From assembly GCF_010974945.1 (NCBI RefSeq), contig NZ_JAAIVB010000008.1:186001-250000 (forward strand): DNA of 64,000 bases, written 5' to 3'. The notes under the pieces are model-generated. The model made no database searches. It was not told the DNA's origin and worked only from the letters and a program-made list of their open reading frames with translations. The DNA comes from Noviherbaspirillum galbum. Lineage in GTDB: Bacteria > Pseudomonadota > Gammaproteobacteria > Burkholderiales > Burkholderiaceae_D. Shown in pieces: positions 57,469 to 64,000 of this stretch. A program made the translations under genes and the position numbers. The stretch's first letter is position 1. Each line of letters starts with the position of its first letter.

Positions 57469-57849
57469 ATGAAGCTACATTCGACCCAGACCCAGCATTA
57501 CCAGACTGTCACGGGCTACGACGACACGGGCGTCGAGATCAATGCCGTGCGTCATGCCCATAGCCTGATCGTCCTGCCGGAAAGCGCGCCCGAGCCCTGG
57601 GCGGTGACCTCCTTCGACGACCTGACCTCGGACGACATCGCGCAGATCGCCGCCCGCAACCCGGACGTCGTGATCCTGGGCACCGGCCGCCGCCAGCGCT
57701 TCATCCATCCGCGCCTGACCGCGTCGCTGACCGACAAGCGCGTCGGCATCGAATGCATGGATAGCCAGGCTGCCTGCCGCACCTACAACATCCTGATGGG
57801 CGAAGGCCGGCGCGTCGCGCTGGCGCTCATTTTCGACCCTGCCGGATAA
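57469..57849 (+). CDS. Mth938-like (DUF498) domain protein
   Basis: 126 aa. It has the Mth938/Xcc1710 fold signature (NPDVVILGTGRRQRF; CMDSQAACRTYNILMGEGRRV). The bacterial function is unknown; some relatives associate with mitochondrial complex I assembly in eukaryotes. It is divergent from the aminotransferase gene and ends 8 bp before the arnT-like gene. Confidence 0.88.
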   Translation: MKLHSTQTQHYQTVTGYDDTGVEINAVRHAHSLIVLPESAPEPWAVTSFDDLTSDDIAQIAARNPDVVILGTGRRQRFIHPRLTASLTDKRVGIECMDSQAACRTYNILMGEGRRVALALIFDPAG

Positions 57850-57857
57850 GCCAGCCG

Positions 57858-59546
57858 ATGAAGGAAACCCAACCATCACGGTCCTTCATGTGGGGACTGT
57901 TCCTCGTCTTTTGCCTGGTCTGGTTCTATGCCCTTGGCGCGCGCACGCTGGTGCCGACCGACGAAGGCCGCTATGCCGAGATGGCGCGCGAGATGCTTGC
58001 CACCGGCGACTGGATCACGCCGAGGCTCAACGGCATCAAGTACTTCGAGAAGCCGCCGCTGCAAACCTGGATGAACGCACTGACCTTCGCCGCATTCGGC
58101 CTCGGCGAATGGCAGGCGCGCCTCTGGACCGGCTTGTCCGGCCTGCTCGGCGTGGTGCTGGCGGGCTACACCGCCGGCCGACTGTACGGCCGCCGCACCG
58201 GCTTCCATGCGGGCATGGTGCTAGGCTCCAGCTTCCTGTGGGCCGCGCTTTCCCATGTCAACACGCTCGACATGGGCCTGGCCGGCATGATGACCCTTTC
58301 GTTGTGCAGCCTGCTGCTTGCGCAGCGCGACGCGGCGGATCCGCGGGAGCGCCGGCGCTGGATGTGGGCTTGCTGGGCGGGCATGGCGCTGGCCGTCCTG
58401 TCCAAGGGATTGATCGGCATCGTGCTGCCCGGCGCGGTGCTGGTGCTGTACACCCTGTTCTCGCGCGACTGGGGCATCTGGAAGCGGCTGCACCTGGTCA
58501 GCGGGCTGCTGGTGTTCTTCGCCATCACCACGCCGTGGTTCGTCCTGGTGTCGATGCGCAACCCGGAATTCCCTCAGTTCTTCTTCATCCACGAACATTT
58601 CCAGCGCTTCACCAGCAAGGTCCATCATCGCGAGGGGCCCTGGTATTACTTCTTCCCCATCCTGCTGCTCGGCATCGTTCCCTGGCTCGGTTTGCTGCCG
58701 CAAAGCCTGGCCGGGGCATTGCGTCCCGCCGGCGTGAACGGGAACACGACGGCTGAGCCATCGCGTTTTCGCCCAGGGATCATGCTGCTGACCTGGAGCG
58801 CCTTCATCTTTTTCTTCTTCAGCATTTCCGGCTCGAAGCTGCCCTCCTACATCCTGCCGATATTTCCGGCGCTGGCCATCCTGATCGCGCTGGAATTCGA
58901 ACGCGCATCGCCGCGCGCGCTGATTTTCACGGCCGCCGTGCTCGCGGTCGCCGGCGCGGCCGGGCTGGCCTATGCGGGGCGCATTCCCCACCTGGCGAGC
59001 AATGCCTACGAGCAGCCGCTTTACACCGCCTATGCGCCCTGGGTCATGGCCGCCGCCGCCATCGGCCTGATCGGCGCCGTGGTCGCGATGGGACACGTCC
59101 GCCGGCAGCGGGACTGGGCGCTGGTGGCGCTGGCCGTCTCCGGCTTCGCCAGCGGCCAGGCCCTGATACTCGGCCACGAGCCCCTCGGCCGCTACAAGGC
59201 CGGCATCGAGCATGTGCCGGTCATGGCCAGGAACCTGCGGCCCGACACGCCGCTGTTCGCCGTGCAGATCTACGAGCAGTCCATCCCCTTCTACCTGCGC
59301 CGGACCTTCACCCTGGTCGGCTTCGCGGATGAAATGCAGTTCGGGGTCGACCAGGAGCCGCAGCTCTGGATTCCCGAGCGCAGCGCATTCGTCGCGCGCT
59401 GGAAAGCCTTGCGGGCCGAAGACAAGCTGGCCATGGCCATCATCAATCCCGACGCCTTCGCCCAGCTCGAGCAGGAAGGCGTGCCCATGCGCGTGATCGC
59501 CCGCGATCCGCGCCGCGTCATCGTGACCAACGACATCCGCCAATGA
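57858..59546 (+). CDS. arnT: Lipid A aminoarabinose transferase-like glycosyltransferase (GT83)
   Basis: 562 aa, about twelve membrane segments. The N-terminus has the GT-C/PMT motif DEGRYAEMAREML after the first segment, KYFEKPPL and the long periplasmic C-terminal part. It would transfer L-Ara4N from undecaprenyl phosphate to lipid A in the periplasm. First of a run of arn genes: the next gene overlaps its stop by four bases. The assignment rests on the arn neighbours; by sequence alone it could be another PMT-type transferase. Confidence 0.83.
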   Translation: MKETQPSRSFMWGLFLVFCLVWFYALGARTLVPTDEGRYAEMAREMLATGDWITPRLNGIKYFEKPPLQTWMNALTFAAFGLGEWQARLWTGLSGLLGVVLAGYTAGRLYGRRTGFHAGMVLGSSFLWAALSHVNTLDMGLAGMMTLSLCSLLLAQRDAADPRERRRWMWACWAGMALAVLSKGLIGIVLPGAVLVLYTLFSRDWGIWKRLHLVSGLLVFFAITTPWFVLVSMRNPEFPQFFFIHEHFQRFTSKVHHREGPWYYFFPILLLGIVPWLGLLPQSLAGALRPAGVNGNTTAEPSRFRPGIMLLTWSAFIFFFFSISGSKLPSYILPIFPALAILIALEFERASPRALIFTAAVLAVAGAAGLAYAGRIPHLASNAYEQPLYTAYAPWVMAAAAIGLIGAVVAMGHVRRQRDWALVALAVSGFASGQALILGHEPLGRYKAGIEHVPVMARNLRPDTPLFAVQIYEQSIPFYLRRTFTLVGFADEMQFGVDQEPQLWIPERSAFVARWKALRAEDKLAMAIINPDAFAQLEQEGVPMRVIARDPRRVIVTNDIRQ

Positions 59547-59914
59547 CCCTGACCACCTTCGGCTTCATCCTCACCGGCATCTTTCTCAATGCCGTAGCCC
59601 AACTGCTGCTGAAGGCGGGCACGAACGCGGTCGGCGCGATCCATCTGACGGCGGACAACTGGTTCGCCACCGGCATCAAGCTGGCGAGCCAGCTTCCCAT
59701 CATCGGCGGCCTGAGCTGCTACGTGATCTCGGTGGTGGTCTGGATCATCGGCCTGTCGCGCGTCGACGTGACCATCGCTTACCCGATGCTGTCGATCGGC
59801 TACGTCGTGAATGCCGTCGGGGCATGGTATTTTCTGGGCGAAGCGGTGTCCGCCCAGCGCCTGCTCGCCATCGGCATCATCATCGTGGGCGTCGCCCTGC
59901 TAGCCAGAAGCTGA
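59543..59914 (+). CDS. ArnE/EmrE-like small membrane protein, probable flippase subunit
   Basis: 123 aa with four membrane segments and a conserved TIAYPMLSIGYVVNAVGAW segment, typical of the SMR/EamA single-repeat proteins such as ArnE and ArnF. These flip undecaprenyl-phosphate-L-Ara4N to the periplasm. Only one subunit is encoded here, so a homodimer or a partner elsewhere is implied. It overlaps the arnT stop (ATGA). Confidence 0.83.
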   Translation: MTLTTFGFILTGIFLNAVAQLLLKAGTNAVGAIHLTADNWFATGIKLASQLPIIGGLSCYVISVVVWIIGLSRVDVTIAYPMLSIGYVVNAVGAWYFLGEAVSAQRLLAIGIIIVGVALLARS

Positions 59915-59963
59915 ATCCCGTCAACCCATCCGCCCACCCATCGGAACAACGGAAACCAAGTCC

Positions 59964-61088
59964 ATGAGCCAATCCCCACTGCCCTTTTCCCGCCCCAGCA
60001 TCGACGAAGCCACCATCGCCGCCGTCGGCGAGGTGCTGCGCTCCGGCTGGATCACCAGCGGCCCGAAGGTACAGGCCTTCGAAGCGGCCCTGTCGGCGCT
60101 GCTCGGCAACAGGATCGTGCGTACCTACAACTCCGGCACGTGCACCATGGAGATCGCCTTGCGCATCGCAGGCATCGGCCCGGGCGACGAAGTGATCACC
60201 ACGCCCATCTCCTGGGTGGCGACGGCCAACGTCATCATCGAGGTCGGCGCCACACCGGTCTTCGCCGACATCGACCCGGTAACGCGCAACATCGACCTCG
60301 ACAAGCTGGAAGCCGCCATCACGCCGCGCACCCGCGCCATCATCCCTGTGTATCTCGCCGGCATGCCTGTCGACATGGACCGCCTCTACGCCATCGCCGG
60401 CAAGCACGGCCTGCGCGTGGTCGAGGACGCGGCGCAGGCGCTCGGGTCGTCGTGGAAAGGCAAGCCGATCGGCTCCTTCGGCGACTTCGTCTCGTTCAGC
60501 TTCCAGGCCAACAAGAACATCACGACCTCCGAAGGCGGCTGCCTCGTGGTCAACGATGCGGACGAGGCGAAGCTCGCGGAAAAATTCCGCCTGCAGGGCG
60601 TGGTGCGCAGCGGACTCGACGGCATCGACGTCGACGTGCTGGGCGGCAAGTTCAACATGACCGACATCGCCGCCGCCATCGGCCTCGGCCAGCTGCCTCA
60701 CCTCGACGCCATCACCGCGAGGCGGCGCGCCCTCGCCCGCCATTACTTCGCCTGCTTCGGCGATGACTTCGAGGAAACGACGGGCGCGCAGCTGCCGGTC
60801 AGGGATTTCCAGAATACGAACTGGCACCTGTTCCAGATCGTACTGCCCGAACGCATCACCCGCGCCGAATTCATGGCGAAGATGCTGGAACACCAGATCG
60901 CCTGCGGCTATCACTACGCGCCCATCCACCTGTTCACGCTGTACCGCGAACGCGGATTCAAGGAAGGCATGTTCCCCGTCGCCGAGCGCGTCGGGCGTCA
61001 GATCGTCACCTTGCCAATGTTCTTCGCCTTGACCGAAAACGATGTCGAAAGGACAGTCGGCGCGGTAAAATCCGTGCTTCAACAATAA
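59964..61088 (+). CDS. arnB: UDP-4-amino-4-deoxy-L-arabinose aminotransferase
   Basis: 374 aa, DegT/DnrJ/EryC1/StrS PLP family. YNSGTCTMEIALRI region and PLP lysine in SFQANKNITTSEGG. It converts UDP-4-keto-pentose plus glutamate to UDP-L-Ara4N. FRLQGV and the late RERGFKEGMFPVAERV are family features. In order with arnC and the two halves of arnA. Confidence 0.92.
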   Translation: MSQSPLPFSRPSIDEATIAAVGEVLRSGWITSGPKVQAFEAALSALLGNRIVRTYNSGTCTMEIALRIAGIGPGDEVITTPISWVATANVIIEVGATPVFADIDPVTRNIDLDKLEAAITPRTRAIIPVYLAGMPVDMDRLYAIAGKHGLRVVEDAAQALGSSWKGKPIGSFGDFVSFSFQANKNITTSEGGCLVVNDADEAKLAEKFRLQGVVRSGLDGIDVDVLGGKFNMTDIAAAIGLGQLPHLDAITARRRALARHYFACFGDDFEETTGAQLPVRDFQNTNWHLFQIVLPERITRAEFMAKMLEHQIACGYHYAPIHLFTLYRERGFKEGMFPVAERVGRQIVTLPMFFALTENDVERTVGAVKSVLQQ

Positions 61089-61121
61089 TCCACTTCCGGT
61101 CCGCTTACGATCACCGCACTG

Positions 61122-62111
61122 ATGAAACCAGACCTTTCCGTCGTCATCCCGGTCTACAACGAGGAAGCCGGCCTGCAGAAGCTGTTCGACCGCCTTTATC
61201 CGGCGCTCGACAAGCTCGGCGTCCCCTACGAAATCGTGTTCGTCAACGACGGCAGCCGCGACCGTTCCCCGCTGATCCTCGCGGACCAGTTCCGCGCCCG
61301 GCCCGACGTCACCCGCGTGGTGCTCTTCAACGGCAACTACGGCCAGCACATGGCGATCGTCGCCGGCTTCAAGGCCACGCGCGGCGAGGTGGTCGTGACC
61401 CTCGACGCCGACCTGCAGAACCCGCCCGAGGAAATCGGCAACCTGCTGCTCAAGATGCGCGAGGGCTACGACTACGTGGGTTCGATCCGGCGCGAGCGCC
61501 AGGATTCCGCGTGGCGCACCATCGCCTCCAAGGCGATGAACCGCCTGCGCGAAAAGATCACCCGCATCAAGATGACCGACCAGGGCAACATGCTGCGCGC
61601 CTACGGCCGCAACGTCATCGACCTGGTCAACCAGTGCAGCGAGGTCAACACCTTCATTCCCGCGCTCGCCTACACCTTCGCGCGGCGCCCGACCGAGATC
61701 GTGGTCGAGCACGAGGAACGCGCCGCCGGCGAATCCAAGTATTCGCTCTACAGCCTGATCCGCCTCAACTTCGACCTGGTGACCGGCTTTTCCCTCATGC
61801 CGCTGCAGATCTTTTCCATGATGGGCATCGGTCTTTCCTTCGTGTCGGCCGCGCTGTTCGTGGTGCTGCTGGCACGGCGCTTCCTGTTCGGCGCCGAGGT
61901 CGAGGGCGTGTTCACCCTGTTCGCCATCGCCTTCTTCCTGATGGGCGTGATCCTGTTCGGCATCGGCCTGGTCGGCGAATACGTGGGCCGCATCTACCAG
62001 CAGGTGCGCGGCCGTCCGCGCTTCGTGATCCAGACCATCCTCGAGCAGCAGCCCGGCCTCCCCGTGCAGGACGTGGTGCAGACGCTGCCCAAGCCCAGGG
62101 AAGAGGTCTGA
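61122..62111 (+). CDS. arnC: Undecaprenyl-phosphate 4-deoxy-4-formamido-L-arabinose transferase
   Basis: 329 aa. A GT2 domain (VVIPVYNEEAGL, VTLDADLQNPPEEI, the QxxRW-equivalent region) followed by two C-terminal membrane segments (about 230-255 and 265-290). It attaches the formylated sugar to undecaprenyl phosphate. Four bases separate it from the formyltransferase gene. Confidence 0.92.
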   Translation: MKPDLSVVIPVYNEEAGLQKLFDRLYPALDKLGVPYEIVFVNDGSRDRSPLILADQFRARPDVTRVVLFNGNYGQHMAIVAGFKATRGEVVVTLDADLQNPPEEIGNLLLKMREGYDYVGSIRRERQDSAWRTIASKAMNRLREKITRIKMTDQGNMLRAYGRNVIDLVNQCSEVNTFIPALAYTFARRPTEIVVEHEERAAGESKYSLYSLIRLNFDLVTGFSLMPLQIFSMMGIGLSFVSAALFVVLLARRFLFGAEVEGVFTLFAIAFFLMGVILFGIGLVGEYVGRIYQQVRGRPRFVIQTILEQQPGLPVQDVVQTLPKPREEV

Positions 62112-62114
62112 GTC

Positions 62115-63020
62115 ATGCGCGCCGTCGTATTCGCCTATCACAATGTCGGCGTCCGCTGCCTGAAGGTCCTGCTTGCGCGCGGTGTGCAGGTCGGACTCGT
62201 GGTCACGCACGAAGACAACCCCAATGAAACCATCTGGTTCGAGTCGGTCGCGGAACTCTGCCGCGAGCAGGGCATTCCCTTCATCACGCCGGACGACCCG
62301 GCATCGCAGGCGCTGAAGGACCGGGTCGCCGCGGCCAAGCCAGACATCATCTTCAGCTTCTACTACCGCCACATGCTGCCGGTCGAGGTGCTGGCAATCG
62401 CGCCGCTGGGCGCCTACAACATGCACGGCTCGCTCCTGCCGCGCTATCGCGGCCGGGTGCCGGTCAACTGGGCGGTGCTGCACGGCGAAACCGAGACCGG
62501 CGCGACGCTGCACGAGATGGCGGCCAAACCGGATGCCGGCGCCATCATCGCCCAGGCCGCCGTACCCATCTTGCCCGACGATACCGCCTTCGAGGTGTTC
62601 GGCAAGGTCACCGTCGCGGCCGAGCAGGCCCTGTGGACGGTGTTGCCGGCCATGATCGCGGGCAAGATTCCCCGGCTGCCCAACGACTTGTCGCAGGGCA
62701 GCTATTTCGGCGGCCGCAAGCCGGAAGACGGCCGCATCGACTGGTCGAAACCGGCGCAGGACATCTACAACCTGCACCGCGCCGTCGCCCCGCCCTATCC
62801 CGGCGCCTGGACCATCGCCAACGGCAAGACCTTCACCCTCGTGCAAGCCCGCCTTGCCCGCGAAAAAACGCCGGATTTGCCGCAAGGCTTGGCTGTGGTG
62901 GATAATTGCATGTTTGGCGTCTGCGGCGACGGTCGCGCGCTGCGGATCCTCGCACTGTCGGCGGATGGCCAAGCCGTCTCGCCGGGCGAGTTACAACAAT
63001 TCCTGTCAACGGCCGCCTGA
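62115..63020 (+). CDS. UDP-L-Ara4N formyltransferase (N-terminal half of ArnA as separate gene)
   Basis: 301 aa. A 10-formyltetrahydrofolate-dependent formyltransferase with MHGSLLPRYRGRVPVNWAVL (formyl transfer His and Asn) and the C-terminal Fmt-like fold. E. coli ArnA fuses this to the decarboxylase; here the next gene is separate. It formylates UDP-L-Ara4N. Confidence 0.92.
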   Translation: MRAVVFAYHNVGVRCLKVLLARGVQVGLVVTHEDNPNETIWFESVAELCREQGIPFITPDDPASQALKDRVAAAKPDIIFSFYYRHMLPVEVLAIAPLGAYNMHGSLLPRYRGRVPVNWAVLHGETETGATLHEMAAKPDAGAIIAQAAVPILPDDTAFEVFGKVTVAAEQALWTVLPAMIAGKIPRLPNDLSQGSYFGGRKPEDGRIDWSKPAQDIYNLHRAVAPPYPGAWTIANGKTFTLVQARLAREKTPDLPQGLAVVDNCMFGVCGDGRALRILALSADGQAVSPGELQQFLSTAA

Positions 63021-63058
63021 ACCGCGTCGGCCGCCCGGCAGCCAACCAAAGAATTCCT

Positions 63059-64000
63059 ATGAAAAAAGTCCTCATCCTGGGTGTCAACGGCTTCATCGGC
63101 CATCATCTTTCCAAGCGCATTCTCGAAACCACCGACTGGCACGTGTTCGGCATGGACATGATGACCGACCGCATCACCGACCTGCTCGAGAACGATGCCT
63201 ACAAGAGCCGCATGCACTTCTTCGAGGGCGACATCACCATCAACAAGGAATGGGTGGAATACCACGTCAAAAAATGCGACGTGATCCTCCCGCTGGTGGC
63301 GATCGCCACGCCGTCCACCTATGTCAAGCAGCCGCTGCGCGTGTTCGAACTCGATTTCGAGGCCAACCTGCCCATCGTGCGCTCCGCCGCCAAGTACGGC
63401 AAGCACCTGGTCTTCCCATCGACGTCCGAGGTCTATGGCATGTGCCATGACGAAGAATTCGATCCCGAGGAATCCGAGCTGATCTGCGGCCCCATCAACA
63501 AGCCGCGCTGGATCTACTCCTGCGCCAAGCAGCTCATGGATCGCGTGATCTGGGGCTACGGCATGGAAGACAACCTGAACTTCACCCTGTTCCGCCCCTT
63601 CAACTGGATCGGCGCCGGCCTCGACAACATCCATACGCCGAAGGAAGGCAGCTCGCGGGTCGTCACCCAGTTCTTCGGCCACATCGTCCGCGGTGAAAAC
63701 ATCTCGCTGGTCGACGGCGGCCAGCAGAAGCGCGCCTTCACCTACATCGACGACGGCATCGATGCCCTCATGCGCATCATCGCCAACGAAGGCGGCATCG
63801 CCAGCGGCAAGATCTACAACATCGGCAACCCGACCAACAACTACTCCATCCGCGACCTCGCCGGCATGATGCTCAAGCTGGCCGCCGAATATCCGGAGTA
63901 CGCCGAACAGGCCAAGAAGGTGCAGCTGGTCGAAACCACCTCCGCCGCCTACTACGGCAAGGGTTACCAGGACGTGCAGAACCGCGTCCCCAAGATCACC
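63059..64000 (+). CDS. UDP-glucuronate decarboxylase half of ArnA (partial, runs off window)
   Basis: The open reading frame starts at the ATG at 63059 and is still open at the last base (314 codons visible). It is an SDR with GVNGFIGHHL, the PSTSEVYG strand, YSCAKQ catalytic tyrosine/lysine and ENISLVDGGQQKRAFTYIDD. It corresponds to the C-terminal oxidative decarboxylase of ArnA, making UDP-4-keto-pentose. About 30 residues are likely missing. Confidence 0.9.
   Translation, partial: MKKVLILGVNGFIGHHLSKRILETTDWHVFGMDMMTDRITDLLENDAYKSRMHFFEGDITINKEWVEYHVKKCDVILPLVAIATPSTYVKQPLRVFELDFEANLPIVRSAAKYGKHLVFPSTSEVYGMCHDEEFDPEESELICGPINKPRWIYSCAKQLMDRVIWGYGMEDNLNFTLFRPFNWIGAGLDNIHTPKEGSSRVVTQFFGHIVRGENISLVDGGQQKRAFTYIDDGIDALMRIIANEGGIASGKIYNIGNPTNNYSIRDLAGMMLKLAAEYPEYAEQAKKVQLVETTSAAYYGKGYQDVQNRVPKIT

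Noticed and set aside
54650-57472. 940-codon open frame on the plus strand over hom and the aminotransferase
   Set aside because: It covers two certain minus-strand enzymes and is their reverse-frame shadow; no ribosome binding site and no domain.

Overview
The window is 64 kb of GC-rich chromosome. Gene content and order fit a betaproteobacterium of the order Burkholderiales, most likely Oxalobacteraceae (a Massilia, Herbaspirillum or Noviherbaspirillum relative). The pointers are the order kinase-PP2C-rph-rdgB-hemW next to yicC-gmk-rpoZ-spoT, a DUF3422 gene beside greB, the order Mth938-like/alaA-like/hom...thrC-moeA-moaD-moaE...clpB, a chemoreceptor ending in WEEF, and a split arnA. This placement rests on recalled synteny and was not computed. 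There is no rRNA, CRISPR array, prophage or insertion sequence; one tRNA (Ser-UGA) is present.

Layout. 1-135: start of a response regulator. 568-6501: a membrane PAS-GGDEF-EAL protein behind a sigma-54-type promoter, a methyltransferase-like protein, an ankyrin protein, a chalcone-isomerase-like secreted protein and a chemoreceptor. 7058-9445: a DUF6351 lipoprotein. 9698-13028: a second GGDEF-EAL protein and an MFS transporter. 13364-17322: the most interesting block. A photoactive-yellow-protein-like PAS protein keeps the chromophore cysteine and lies in a tight operon with a predicted active diguanylate cyclase and a predicted c-di-GMP phosphodiesterase. Upstream are a perfect FNR-type box, a promoter flanked by an 11-bp direct repeat, and a divergent 31-codon ORF. 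17348-21414: a glucarate catabolic unit (kdgD-gudD, LacI-type repressor, three matching operators) whose third enzyme gene, an aldehyde dehydrogenase, survives only as a remnant. 21600-32631: tRNA-Ser, hemW, rdgB, rph, a PP2C/kinase pair, then yicC-gmk-rpoZ-spoT and greB (nucleotide hygiene, stringent response, transcription elongation). 32708-41722: EAL/HDOD protein, rlmJ, aceA, a His-tailed DMT transporter, an RraA-like protein, an MFS/AraC divergent pair, and an orphan protein that resembles the eukaryotic RGS fold. 41940-57849: clpB with a heat-shock promoter, crcB, molybdopterin genes, thrC, an inserted threonine-degradation block (tdh-kbl, XRE-cupin regulator, S8 protease), hom, an AlaA-like aminotransferase and an Mth938-like gene. 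57858-64000: an L-Ara4N lipid A modification operon running off the end.

Themes. Five proteins carry GGDEF or EAL domains within 34 kb, so c-di-GMP signalling is dense here. The PYP-like operon suggests (inference) that light or a redox/aromatic ligand is read by a small PAS protein and passed to a paired synthase and phosphodiesterase that share a distinctive N-terminal PAS-like domain. The glucarate, threonine and glyoxylate genes are ordinary carbon-use functions with visible local regulation.
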